From positions 149,974,857 to 150,038,856 of the forward strand of contig NC_069657.1 of assembly GCF_027244095.1 (NCBI RefSeq): 64,000 nt of DNA, given 5' to 3'. The notes under the pieces are model-generated. The model saw only the letters and a program-made list of their open reading frames with translations, made no database searches and was not told the DNA's origin. Positions within the stretch are counted from its first letter, which is position 1; every line of letters starts with the position of its first letter. Both the position numbers and the translations under genes were made by a program. This DNA is from Hemicordylus capensis (lineage: Eukaryota; Chordata; Lepidosauria; Squamata; Cordylidae). Positions 48,601-58,049 of the stretch are shown here, one piece after another.

Positions 48601-51600
48601 AGGCTGGCCATGAGGTTGTGTTTAGGTTTTCTGAGCAGGTTTAAGGCTCCTTTTTGCTTTCTGGCCTTTCTGCTGTTTTAAGAGTTCTTTTTGGTTTCTG
48701 CTCTTTGCAACTTGATGCTAAATTGCATGTCTGGTTAAACTGAACTTTTTTCCATGCCATGTTAAAGTGCACTTTCTGCTCTTTTGTCTTCAGGATCCTA
48801 ATGATGTTTTTTCTTCTTCCTAGTGTTTGTGGCGTCATGGCACCAAAGAAGCCAGCAGAGTCTGGGAAGCGCAAGAGGGAGCTGATTCTCTTGGAGGTCA
48901 AGCAGGACATCATCCGCAAGCATGAGCAAGGCATGCGAGTGGTGGACCTTGCAAGAGAGTACGGCAGGAGTGCTTCGACCATTGAGACCATCCTCAAGGA
49001 CAAGGAGAGGATTATGGGTCGTGAGACAGCCAAGGGTGTCATGATCCTTACCAAGAACCGCCCTGCCATCATGGACGAGGTGGAGAAGTTGCTGCTGCTG
49101 TGGATCCGCGAGAAGGAGCATGCAGGGGACACTGTGACTTCGGCAGTCGTGTATGCCAAGGCCAGGGCCTTGCATGCTGACCTGATCGCCCAACAGCCAG
49201 GAACTTCGCACGAAGAGTTCAAGGCAAGCCACGGGTGGTTTGAGAAATTCAAGATGAGGTCCGGTATCCGCAGTGTCGTCCGGCATGGAGAGGCTGCAAG
49301 TTCGGATCTGGCTGCAGCGGAAGAATTCGCCACGGAGTTCTTGGAGACTGTGACTGCTGAGGGCTACCTTCCGGAGCAGGTCTTCAATTGTGATGAGACC
49401 GGCCTCTTTTGGAAAAGGATGCCAAGGAGGACCTTCATCACAGGAGGAGACCAAGATGCCTGGCCACAAGCCGATGAAGGACCGCCTCACCCTCCTCTTC
49501 TGTGCAAACGCCAGGGGTGATCTGAAGGTAAAGCCTCTGCTGGTTTACCATTCGGAGAACCCTCATGCTTTCAAGAAGCACAAAGTCAACAAGGAGAGGC
49601 TGAGCGTCATGTGGCGGTCCAACGCCAAGGCCTGGGTCACACGGGTCCTGTTTGTGGACTGGGTGAACCAGGTGTTTGGTCCAACAGTGAGGAGGTACCT
49701 CCAGGAGAAGAACCTGCCCCTGAAGGCCATCCTCTTGATGGACAATGCGCCTGCACATCCTCCTGGGCTGGAAGAAGACTTGGCGGAGGAATTCAAGTTC
49801 ATCCGAGTCATCTTCCTGCCACCCAACACCACCCCACTCATCCAGCCGATAGACCAGCAACTGATTGCCAACTTTAAGAAGTTGTACATGAGGGAGCTGT
49901 TCCGGCGTTGCCTGGACATGACGGATGGGTCAGGCATCATTCTGGGTGACTACTGGAAGCACCATTTCGATATCGTGAGCTGCCTGCAGCTCATCAAAAT
50001 TGCGTGGGACAGTGTCAGCCAGAGGAACCTCAACAGTTGCTGGAAGAACTTGTGGGCAGCCTGCATTGCCTCCACTGAATCCAGCACACAGGAGCAGGCC
50101 GTGTTAGAGGAGATCGTCTCCCTGGGGCAGACCATGGGCCTGGAGGTTTCAACACAGGACGTGGAAGAATTGGTCGAGGGACACAACCTTGAACTTTCCA
50201 CCGAGGACCTGTTGAGCCTGCAGGAACAGGAGCAGCAAGGGGTGCAGCCAGACACACCTGAGGAGCAGGAGGAAGAGCCAAGGCAGTTGCCTTCGTCGTC
50301 TTATAAGAGGGCCTGCGAACTGTGGGGAGAGCTGCAGACCTTTGTGAACGATCTCAGTGAGGATCAGGCTGCAGCCCAGGAAGCTGTGGAGCACTTTCAT
50401 AATGTGGTCGTTGCCCCATGGCGAGCAATGCTTCGCAAGAGACAGAGGCAGCAGACCATGGACCGGTTTGTGGTGAAGCAGGCAAGGCAGGAGAAAATGT
50501 TGGCAGAGGCATGTTGACTGTGCCTGCCTGCCTTTAAAGTGCCCTGAAGTGACCTGCATCAGGTCCCCAAAAAATGATAAAGTGCTGTTGTAAATGTTTA
50601 TTATTGAAAAGTAATGTTGCTGTGCAGTTTGCATGCCTTTAAAGTGCACTTGATAAAGAGTTTTGCACAAAAAACTGGGTGTCTGGGTCTTTTTCCTAGG
50701 CTCCGGAACGAATTAATCCGTTTCCAATGCATTCCTATGGGAAACCGCTTTTCACCTTACGAACTTTTCGACCTACGAATGTGCATTTGGAACGGATTAA
50801 GTTCGTAAGTCGAGGGACCACTGTAGTTGCTTGTCAGAAGCTACAAGTTGGGGAGGGTGTGCTTCTTCAATGTGGTTCCAAAATCTGAAATTACCAGATT
50901 AACAAATCATCCCTAATAATTCATGTTGTACTTCCATGTATGTTGTAAAACTCGTATGGCCTTTTTTTGAGATAGAGGGAGAGAGTGTTTTAAAATACTT
51001 TGACATTGTGTTGCCTATAAAACTAAGCTTCTTGGAGTAAGTGACCAGCATCACTGGAGCTGAAATGTAACATTCATGGTGTAGTAAGAAGAAATGTGTA
51101 TTATAGATCTCATTTCTTTAGCCAAGGTTAGAGTTTTGAAAAGTGATAGGAGGCCCCCCCCCACCTTCACTCCACTTCTTTGAAGCTGGGATGTTGAGCA
51201 TTAGCCTGTGTCATATATCTGGGCCACTAAGACAGGTGTAGGGGTGTGTGCATGCATTTAATAAACTTTATTTTTGTTCTCTTTTCAAGGGATTTTGCCT
51301 CTACAGTCGTCCTCATTTTATGGTAGCAGGTCCTTATCAAAGGACTATTCAGCTGGCAATTCTAATCTGGACAGGTAGGTAAAGGAGCTGTTTTTTCAGA
51401 TGCTGGGTCATCAGAGGACTGCAGTTAATCAATGTGTGTCTATCTCTTAAAGCAGCACCTGCTGTTACTATTGGTCAAAAAAGTATTCAACAAAACAATG
51501 ATCAGTGCTAAATGTTCACAGAAATAAACATCCAGTTACAATGCCAATTGAATACAGCGAGTAGTTTTAAGGAAGTCATGCCATATTCTGCATAGAAGGG

Positions 51601-54600
51601 TAAATCCACATATGGAGCCCTGCCAGGTATCAGTCTAACCTGCGAAAAGTTACTTCCTGACTTTTAGTATGGCCACTTTATGCTCATTTTCTTATGATTG
51701 GTATTACTGAAAGCAAACACTGGAAACATATCCAAATGTGTATGTTCTAGGAACATGTTCTTCCAGTGACATTTATCTCACAGTACTTCCTTAAAAATTG
51801 TGACCACCAAATGTGAAATACTTGTTGGCCCTTATCAGAAAGGCTTGAAAAGCATGCAAGCTGAAGAATGAATTATTGTTGGTGGTGCCTTTAGCTTTTT
51901 TACATCCCACTTTAAAATCTGCATAGATAGCGGATAGAAGTGTGTTTAAAATATATTTTTAAGATAGAAACTCTGATTAATATTCCAAAGAGCTTTCATA
52001 AACTGTATAAAGCCAACCTGGTCGGTCCAAAATAAACCCGAACTCATCCATGATTTGATTGTGGATGAAGTGGCCGACCTGGTGTGCATCACCGAGACTT
52101 GGTTAAGGGGAGGCTAGTGGCTCAGTCTGGTCTCAGCTTCTCCCTCCAGGATATTCTGTAGAGGAGCAGGTGAGGGGATGTGGGCGTGGATGTGGAGTAG
52201 CTGTGATCTATAAGGATAACATCTCCCTTACCAGGGTCCCATTAGGGTATCAGACCATATTGAATGTGTGTACTTAAGTTTGGGGACCAGGGATAGGTTG
52301 GGACTTCTGTTGCTGTACCGATCGCCCCGTTGCCCAACAGAATCCTTTACTGAGCTCACGGACTTGGTCGCAGAACTTGCATTGGAGTCTCACAGATGTT
52401 TGGTGCTGGGAGACTTCAGTGTTCATTTCAGGACCAATTTGTCCGGGGCAGCTCAGGAGTTCATAGCGGCCATGACAACTATGGGCCTATCCCAAGTGGT
52501 CTCTGGACTGACGCAGACTGCAGGTCACACGCTTGATTTGGTCTTTTACTCTGATCAGGGTGATGGTCCATGGGTGGGGACTCTTGTGATTTTCCGCATT
52601 GTCATAGACAGACCACTGTCTGGTTAAGGTTAGGCTTACAACCACTTTCCACCGCCGCAAGGGCAAGGGGCCTATTAGAATGGTCCACCCGAAGAGGTTA
52701 TTGGACCCAATAGGGTTCCAAGAAGCCTTGGAGGGATTTAACGTTGGCTTTGCCGGTGATCCTGTTGATGCCCTGGTGGAGAACTGGAACAACATGCTCA
52801 CCAGGGCAGTAGAAATGATTGATCCTAAGCTCCGACAGGCTTTGAAACTGGCCCCTTGGTATACGGAAGATCTGTGGGGCAGAAGTGGCAAGTAGGCAAC
52901 TGGAGCGCAAGTGGAGAAAGACCCGACTTGAATCCGACAGATTATGACATAGAGCACATTTAAAGATCTATGCTCAAGCAATACATGCAACAAAGAAGCG
53001 GTTCTTTCTGCCAGTATTGCACCTGCGTGTTCACGTCTAGCGGAGTTGTTCAGGGTTGTGAGGGGGCTACTATGTGCCCCCCCTTCCTTGAATCAGAATT
53101 TGGAGCCACCTGCTGTGATGTGTTTAAAGATTTTTTTTGCAGATAAAATCCCTCTGATTCGTGCCAACTTAGATGGAGACTCCACCATTAATTCGATGTT
53201 TGAATTGGAGGTGTCCAGCAACTCCTCTTATGTGGTTCGACTGGATTGGTTTCAGTTTGGGACTCCTGAGGATGTGGACAAGCTGCTTGGAATGATGAGG
53301 CCTACCACTTGTTATCTTGACCCTTGTCCAGCATGGCTTGTTCTATCTAGCAGGGAGGCTGTTGTAGGAGGCCTGGTAGAAATCATAAATGCTTCTCTGA
53401 GGGAGAGCCAGTGTGGTGTGCTGGACTAGGACCGGGGAGACCCGAGTTCAAATCCCCATTCAGCCATGATACTTGCTGGGTGACTCTGGGCCAGTCATGT
53501 CTCTCTCAGCCTAACCTACATCACAGGGTTGTTGTGAGGAGAAACTTAAGTATGTAGTACACCGATTTGGGCTCCTTGGAGGAAGAGTGGGATATAAAAT
53601 GAGATAGATAGATAGATTCTTCTAAAGAAGTCTGCATTAGATCCCTCAGAGTTGAGCAATTATAGGCCTGTCTCCAACCTCCAATGGCTGGACAAGGTAA
53701 TTGAGAGAGTGGTGGCCTCTCAGCTCCAGGCAGTCTTGGAGGAAACTGATTATCTAGAGCCATTTCAAACTGGCTTCCAGGTAGGCTATGGGGTGGAGAC
53801 TGCTTGGGTCAGCCTGATGGGTGATCTCCAGTTGGGAATTGACAGAGGAAGTGTGACTCTCTTGGTCCTTTTGGACCTCTCGGCGGCTTTCGTTACTATC
53901 AGCCATAGTATTCTTCTGGAACATCTGAGAGTGTTGGGGGTGGGAGGCACTGTTCTACAGTGGTTCTGCTCCTACCTCTCGGACAGATTCCAGATGGTGT
54001 CGATTGGAGATTGTTGCTTTTTGAAATCTGAGCTTAAGTATGGTGTCCCTCAGGGCTCCATTCTCTCTCCAATGCTCTTTAACATCTACATGAAACCACT
54101 GGGAGAGATCATCAGGAGATTTGGAGCAGAGTATTATCAGTATGCTGATGACACCCAGATCTACTTCTCCATGTCAGTTTCATCAGGAGATGGCATAACC
54201 TCCCTAAATGCCTGCCTGGAAGCAGTAATGGACTGGCTGAGGGAGAATAAACTGAGACTGGATCCAGATAAGACGGAGGTACTTACTGTGCGGGGTCAGA
54301 ATTCCAGAAACAATTTTGATCTCCCCGTTCTGGATGGGGTCACACTTCCCCAAAAGAAATGGGTTAGCAGTCTGGGAGTATTTCTGGACACACCTCTCCC
54401 TGGTATCTCAGATTGAGGCGGTGGCCAGAGGGGCTTTCTATCAGCTTCGGCTGATACGCCATCTGCATTCGTTTCTTGAGATGAACAACCTCAAAACAGT
54501 GGTACATATGCTGGTAGCCTCCAGACTTGACTTCTGCAATGTACTCTGTGTGGGGCTGCCTTTGTACATAGTCCAGAAACTTCAGTTGGTACAGAATGGG

Positions 54601-57600
54601 GCGGCCAGGTTGGTCTCTGGGTCATCCTGGAGAGACCACATCACTCCTCTGCTGATGTAGCTACACTGGCTGCCAATAGGTTTCTGGGCAAAACACAAAG
54701 TGTTAGTTATAAAACTCTGAATGGCTTAGGCCCTGGGTATTTAAGATAATGTCTTCTTTATTATGAGCCTCACCGCCCATTGAGGTCGTCTGGAGAGATT
54801 CATCTCCAGTTACCGCCAGCTCTGGTGGTGGCTACACGGGGTCGGGCCGCCTTGGTTGCTGCCCCGAGGAATGCGCTCCCTACTGAAATACGATCCTCCC
54901 CATTTCTGACCACTTTTAAAAAGCATTTGAAAACCCACCTCTTCACCCAAGCTTTTTCAGCTTTTTAAATGTTTAGGTTTTAATCTGTGGTTGATTTTTT
55001 AATTGTTAAATTGTTTTAACATTTTTGTATATGTGTTAACTTGTGTTATACTATTGTTAACTGCCCAGAGATGAAAGTTTGGGGTGGTGTACAAATTAGA
55101 TAGATAGATAGATGTGTCTTCAAGACCATTTATTGTTCACATTGTGATAATAAGGAGCAGTACAAAGTTCTTTATATGCGACCCAAGGTCAGCATAATAT
55201 AACATAAACAAAACATCTCATAACATAGAAAGATATAACTGGAAAAAAGAGATATGTAAATATGGATAAATATCCATGAATAAATAATCAGTAAAGTTTT
55301 AAAATTAATCAAAGACAAGCTCGCTGCCGTAACAATACTGCAATAGAACAGAATTTGGCCACCTTAAAGGTGACATCTAAAGTTCTATCCGCAAGAAGAT
55401 AGGAAACATAAAAAATCTCCTGAACAACATGGGAAGGGTGTCAGAAGAGGAGTTAGTAAGGAACATCTTAAATCTCTATATAATGGACAGCACAACAAAA
55501 CATGTTGGATGGATTCAACTTCCCCCATACCACATGGACATAATCTATCCTCCCTAGGAATCCCCAGAAACCTCCCCGAGAGCACCGCTGAAGGTAACAT
55601 ATCATGTCTTGCTCTGAAAAAGGCCCTCTGGTAACTCGTCATGCTCAAGGCATTCAAATAAGCAGCAGGGCCCCAACTAGAACTGCTCAAACCCAGCCTC
55701 CTTTTAGTACAATCAGGGATTCGGAAGAATTCTTGTTGGATTTCAGAGTACAAGAGTCTTTGTTTCAGGATCTGCCTAGCCTGGTCGTGACTTAACAGGA
55801 CCAGGTAGTCCATAGACAGACCCAGGGACACAATTTTGTCCTGAATAGCCTGGGCCCAAGTGGGCTGGAATACATCAGCCAAGATAAGAGAAATCCATCC
55901 CGGAGGTGGGGGGGATCTAACTTTGAGCCAATAGGTCAAAATGGACAACCAGGCCCAGACCTTGATCTTCAGAACACCCAACTCAAACCTTAATAATACA
56001 TTGGGGACGTATCTAGGTACTCTAAGTAGAGCCCTAAGGAAGTCATTTTAAACCACATCCATAGACTTGTATGAAAGAAAAGGACCAAGTTGCGCCCCAT
56101 ATAATAGCTGGCTCCTAACTTTGGCCGCAAATAATTTCAAGGCGGCCGAAATGATCTCACTTCCTTTAGAATAGAAAAATCTCCGGATAGCCAGAGAACT
56201 TCTCCGTGCCGTAAGAATAACTTGATCTATATGCGCCTTCCATGAACCCCTTGCTTGCAGGGTCACACCTAGATATCTATATGTATAGACCTGTTCTAAC
56301 TGTTGTTCCTCAATCGACCGTCTTAACTGCCTAGGTCTCCTTGCAAAAATCATTACTTTGGATTTCGAGTAATTGATCAAAAGATGATTGGCTTTACAGT
56401 AGAGGGCCAATCTTTTCAATGCTCACCTCAGGCCCACCGGAGTCCTAGCTAGAATGGCAGCATTGTCTGCATAAAGAAGAAGAGGAATGCACACACCTGC
56501 TGCAGATGGCGAACGTAGGCTGGAATTGGTTAAGCAAGGGGCCAAGTCATTGAGATATAAATTAAAAAGCGAGGGGGCAAGGATGCATCCTTGCCTCACT
56601 CCTTTATAGGTAGGTATAGGTTGTGAAAGCTCGCCTTTAGGGTGACATCTAACCCTGATTTTCGAGCCTGCATGAAGCTGTTGCATTAAAAAAAGAAGCT
56701 GCATGTCGATGTTTGTTTGGGCTAGCTTCTCCCAAAGCAATCCTCTAGATATAGAGTCGAATGCCGATTTAAAATCAATGAAGGCCACATACAAAGCCGA
56801 ACCAGGCTTATCTCCATATTTTCCGATCAGATGACAGAGAATAAAGACCTGATCAGTGGTAGATCGTCCAGTTCTAAACCCGGCCTGCTGATCCCCCAAA
56901 ACACTCTCATCCTCCATCCAGGCATGAAGTTTGGCTAAGAGGTGCCTGGCATACAGTTTGCTGACTACACTTAACAGTGAAATAGGCCTATCGTTTGAGG
57001 GGAGATTTCATTCCCCTTTCTTGTAAATTGGCACTATAACAGCCGTACTCCACTCTTTCGGAATTTGTCCAGTGGAGTCTATATAGGTGAAAAGCCTGGC
57101 CAACACAGGGGCCCACCATTCAATATCCAGTTGGATAGCCTCAGGGTTAATACCATCAAATCCTGGGGCCTTACCAGTTTTCATTTCACCTATTAATTTT
57201 TCCACCTCCAATACCGTAACTGGAGGCCATTCTGGAACAGAGCTAAAGTCCAACTTCCCAGAAGCTGAAGGGAACTCCCCGAGATTATAAAGATCACTAA
57301 AGTGAGTCACCCAGTTGTTCATAGGTACTGCACAGCTGGCATTGAGAGGATGAGTGTGCCACTGTGCATTCACTAAGCGCCGAAACTTAGAGTCATTGGC
57401 ACCTTTAACTGCCTCAAAGAGGTCCTTCCACAGGGATCCTAAGGCCAATGCTTTCTTTTCCTTTAGAAGGCCTTTATACTGCCTCTTCTCAGCCAGCAAG
57501 TTGGCCTTTGATGTTATCCTAGGGTCCTGCTGAAAAGCTCTAAAAGCTGTAACCAGGTCCTTTCTAGCCACTCGGCAATCATGATCGAACCACTCTCTGG

Positions 57601-57911
57601 ACCTGGGTTTGAGAGGAGCTCCCTAAATAAGGAGCAGTGTGTATGAACACTTGGAGAGGTTGAGTGCCCTGTACCTTTTTTTCTGATGCATCCCCATTTA
57701 TTTATTTTTTTAATGGAAACCATACTGTTTTGCATATCACATCTTGTAGATCTAATTCATTGAATCAGGCTCCTTCTGCCAAAAGAAGTTTGGGGTTTCT
57801 CTCTCAGCCAGCCCCTCTCTCTGTTAAAAAGATGAGATCTAATCAGGATTACATGGGATGGAACAAGCCACGAGTTCCTCTTTCCACTCACCCACAACAG
57901 CAGCTGCAAGG
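39672..57911 (+). CDS. USP37: USP37, ubiquitin-specific protease 37 (5' half; N-terminal residues 1-342)
   Basis: USP37 is a nuclear cysteine-protease deubiquitinase that removes ubiquitin chains, for example from cyclin A, and promotes S-phase entry; APC/C-CDH1 targets it through KEN and D boxes. Eight coding exons were recognised: 39728-39883 (with a 5' UTR stretch from 39672), 40874-41042, 42175-42275, 44669-44850, 46607-46678, 47489-47586, 51290-51374 and 57750-57911. They sum to 1025 nt with GT-AG sites and matching phases. Residues 1 to about 107 form the PH-like N-terminal domain; the rest is a Ser-rich linker. The catalytic Cys-box exon (human Cys350) lies beyond the window. The KEN box at residues 221-223 is kept, whereas residues 32-34 read KDN. 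Confidence 0.96.
39728..39883 (+). CDS. USP37: USP37 coding exon with start (residues 1-52)
   Basis: The ATG at 39728 opens MTSLKVHGTIRVRSIRTG, aligned with human MSPLKIHGPIRIRSMQTG. An in-frame upstream ATG at 39716 would add four residues, but homology favours 39728. The acceptor at 39671 has a poor, A-rich tract. The donor gtacct follows CAG in phase 0. Residues 32-34 (39821-39829) are KDN where human has the first KEN box. Confidence 0.95.
39884..40873. other. USP37 intron 2
   Basis: No repeat or exon match. A 78-codon open frame at 40050-40286 has no support from USP37 homologues. Confidence 0.45.
40874..41042 (+). CDS. USP37: USP37 coding exon (residues 53-109)
   Basis: This exon encodes LNHNIKNVVVRTNREKLCYL to EAVQNRVHA plus one base. 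The acceptor is ctttccag and the donor gtgagt. It completes the PH-like domain. At the positions of human D-boxes 1 and 2, the leading Arg is Tyr at residue 71, and Lys near residue 96. Confidence 0.95.
41248..41598. mobile_element. Tigger-type MITE in USP37 intron 3
   Basis: The left end cattcatcccttgctaacca and the right end, reversed, cagtcatccctcactaacca are Tigger-like inverted repeats, flanked by TA (41246-41247 and 41599-41600). 351 bp, non-coding. A different Tigger subfamily from the one at 48.09 kb. Confidence 0.8.
42175..42275 (+). CDS. USP37: USP37 coding exon (residues 109-142)
   Basis: This exon encodes VKCTQGSGSFGGVLGSRITQ to YIENQ, aligned with human SQGSGSFGAILGSRTSQKE. The acceptor is gtgttag with a modest tract and the donor is gtattt. 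The 101-nt length closes the one-base phase left by the previous exon. Confidence 0.93.
42276..43435. other. USP37 intron 4, first part
   Basis: No gene or confident repeat. Short open frames are unsupported. Confidence 0.4.
43444..43606. mobile_element. Short hAT MITE with exact 8-bp duplication
   Basis: The ends tagcagtgtgcccgaacc and, reversed, tagtgatgtgcacggtcc are inverted. AAGACCAA flanks both sides (43436-43443 and 43607-43614). The interior is GC-rich with repeated ccggtccgg. 163 bp. Confidence 0.85.
43916..44371 (+). repeat. 5S rRNA-derived SINE, copy 2
   Basis: Starts near aaagctggtcttgtggtagc. The 5S-like block is gctaagcagggtttgccctg then atttgaataggagat. Tail gagctagatggaccaatggt to cttcctatgttcct. 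A hAT MITE sits after gtgtagac. It lies about 300 bases upstream of a USP37 exon, in sense. Confidence 0.85.
44168..44301 (+). mobile_element. hAT MITE inside 5S-SINE copy 2
   Basis: The ends caggcctgctcaactt and, reversed, taggcctgctcaactt are inverted, with GTGTAGAC at 44160-44167 and 44302-44309. 134 bp. Same family as the MITE at 34581 but in the opposite orientation within the SINE. Confidence 0.88.
44669..44850 (+). CDS. USP37: USP37 coding exon (residues 143-203)
   Basis: This exon encodes TPSKKGLIENKDETPLRKVL to RTGLLEN plus two bases of Arg. The match to human is clear at IPFRKVLGNPGRG and RSGLLEN. The acceptor is ttttgtag and the donor gtatga. It is a low-complexity, Ser/Thr-rich linker, less conserved than the PH-like domain. 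Confidence 0.94.
45070..45754 (-). mobile_element. L2/CR1-type LINE 3' fragment, minus strand
   Basis: Minus translation gives the LRQLHWLP-type block, FKALYGLGLEYLPDCICPYE and CGPSALEHPP, the usual end of the L2 ORF, then a long 3' UTR and (aataaat)n tail at 45070. Its 5' end abuts a SINE at 45755. USP37 intron 5. Confidence 0.82.
45755..45980 (-). repeat. tRNA-derived SINE, copy 2, minus strand
   Basis: Reverse complement of the SINE at 10.61 kb: gagccagcatggtgtagtgg at the 45977 side, B box gttcaaatcc, and tail ctccttggaggaagagtggg. Confidence 0.88.
45981..46606. other. USP37 intron 5, remaining part
   Basis: Nothing recognised. Confidence 0.4.
46607..46678 (+). CDS. USP37: USP37 coding exon with KEN box (residues 203-227)
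   Basis: This short exon encodes ERRKRTSSNLEINEDYPKEN then DSS and two bases of Thr. The KEN tripeptide at 46659-46667 falls at residues 221-223, exactly the position of the second KEN box of human USP37, which is needed for APC/C-CDH1 recognition. The acceptor is aaaacag and the donor gtaagt. Confidence 0.93.
46679..47041. other. USP37 intron 6, first part
   Basis: Nothing recognised. Confidence 0.4.
47042..47331. mobile_element. Foldback MITE in USP37 intron 6
   Basis: The left 70 bases (ctaactactgcag ... tagtagcccccatgttagtc) match the reverse of the right 70 bases (ctgacaactgcag ... ggtagcccccgcattagtc). About 290 bp, non-coding, superfamily unknown. Confidence 0.65.
47489..47586 (+). 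CDS. USP37: USP37 coding exon (residues 227-260)
   Basis: This exon encodes NNKAVTDPARKFLYSSREKQ to EENRTS plus one base, aligned with human NNKAMTDPSRKYLTSSREKQ. The acceptor is gtttgcag and the donor gtaagc. The following intron carries the 2.7-kb Tigger transposon. Confidence 0.95.
47587..48093. other. USP37 intron 7 before Tigger
   Basis: Nothing recognised. Confidence 0.4.
48094..50823 (+). mobile_element. Tigger (pogo-type) DNA transposon, 2730 bp, near complete
   Basis: Both ends begin CAGTGGTCCCTCGACTTACG when read inward; the first 23 bases match exactly and TA flanks each side (48092-48093 and 50824-50825). Subterminal cgacttacgaa/cgacatccgaa motifs repeat several times on the left and as cttacgaa/cctacgaa on the right, likely transposase-binding sites. 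The element sits in USP37 intron 7 in the same sense as the gene. Perfect ends and one apparent frameshift in the transposase point to a young insertion. Confidence 0.95.
48837..50517 (+). pseudogene. Tigger transposase (one frameshift)
   Basis: From MAPKKPAESGKRKRELILLE the first frame gives a CENP-B-type N-terminal HTH, a second HTH_CENPB (WFEKFKMRSGI) and the first catalytic Asp in VFNCDETGLFWKRMP, a variant of FNxDETGLFW. Near 49445 the frame changes: one extra G in acaggaggag would explain it, and the second frame continues KMPGHKPMKDRLTLLFCANA, MDNAPAHP (second Asp) and LIQPIDQQLI (third Asp) to QARQEKMLAEAC. About 560 codons in total, normal for Tigger. It is a transposon gene rather than a host TIGD gene, because it lies inside intact terminal repeats. 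Confidence 0.92.
50826..51289. other. USP37 intron 7 after Tigger
   Basis: Nothing recognised. Confidence 0.4.
51290..51374 (+). CDS. USP37: USP37 coding exon (residues 260-288)
   Basis: This exon encodes ILPLQSSSFYGSRSLSKDYS to SNLD plus two bases of Arg, matching human GLLPLQSSSFYGSRAGSKEH. The acceptor is cttttcaag and the donor gtaggt. It is flanked by the Tigger intron upstream and a LINE-filled intron downstream. Confidence 0.95.
51375..52006. other. USP37 intron 8, first part
   Basis: Nothing recognised before the L2 start. Confidence 0.4.
52007..55112 (+). mobile_element. L2 LINE with endonuclease and reverse transcriptase, about 3.1 kb
   Basis: The 5' part encodes the APE-type endonuclease (CITETWL at about 52.09 kb; LLLLYRSPRCP; LGDFSVHF; GHTLDLVF). 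The reverse transcriptase frame 53652-54416 has MSNYRPVSNL, LDLSAAFVTISHSILLEHLR, YGVPQGSILSPMLFNIYMKP and YADDTQIYFS, so the catalytic YADD is intact. C-terminal block continues to about 54.97 kb. Frameshifts break it into several frames. A tRNA-SINE is inserted at 53402-53620. The tail ends in (taga)n at 55.10 kb. Sense with USP37. Confidence 0.93.
53402..53620 (+). repeat. tRNA-derived SINE, copy 3, inside L2
   Basis: gagagccagtgtggtgtgct head, gttcaaatcc B box, tail ctccttggaggaagagtggg and (gata)n. It splits the L2 between endonuclease and reverse transcriptase. Confidence 0.9.
55113..57650 (-). mobile_element. Non-LTR LINE on the minus strand, opposing the L2
   Basis: Minus frames give a linker and RT start (GEMKTGKAPGFDGINPEAIQ), the fingers/palm (DQQAGFRTGRSTTDQVF, FIDFKSAFDSISRGLLW, YKGVRQGCILAPSLFNLYL), motif C as YADN (56473-56462) in place of YADD, the thumb (INYSKSKVMIFARRPRQL, YRYLGVTLQA) and a C-terminal zinc region RLCPCGMGEVESIQHVLLCC. 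Several frame changes. The RT signature fits the Jockey/I/Vingi-like group, clade unresolved. No endonuclease part is recognised, so it is 5' truncated about 100 bases from a USP37 exon. Confidence 0.8.
57750..57911 (+). CDS. USP37: USP37 coding exon (residues 288-342)
   Basis: This exon encodes SNSLNQAPSAKRSLGFLSQP through NKPRVPLSTHPQQQLQ plus GG. The match to human PSAKRSLGFLPQPVPLSVKK and GWNKPRVPLSSH is strong. The acceptor is atcttgtag and the donor gtaaga. The next exon should begin with the USP Cys box (FSNLGNTCYMNA in human) and is not in the window, because a DIRS-type element fills the rest. Confidence 0.96.
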
Positions 57912-58049
57912 GTAAGATTTCTTCTCTTCAGTGTGTTTGTGTGTGTGCAAATGTTCAGTTAAGTGTGGACTACATAGAAACAAATCCAAGATCTCATCCT
58001 TAAAATTTGTGAACAGAGAAAGAGTCACAACTAACTAAAAGGGAACAAA
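57912..58049. other. USP37 intron 9 start
   Basis: Short intron stretch between the exon donor and the DIRS-type left end. Contains a gtgtgtttgtgtgtgtgc run. Nothing else seen. Confidence 0.5.

Noticed and set aside
48837-50517. Host TIGD/JRK-type gene
   Set aside because: The coding region lies between perfect Tigger terminal repeats with TA duplications and has a frameshift, so it is a transposon.
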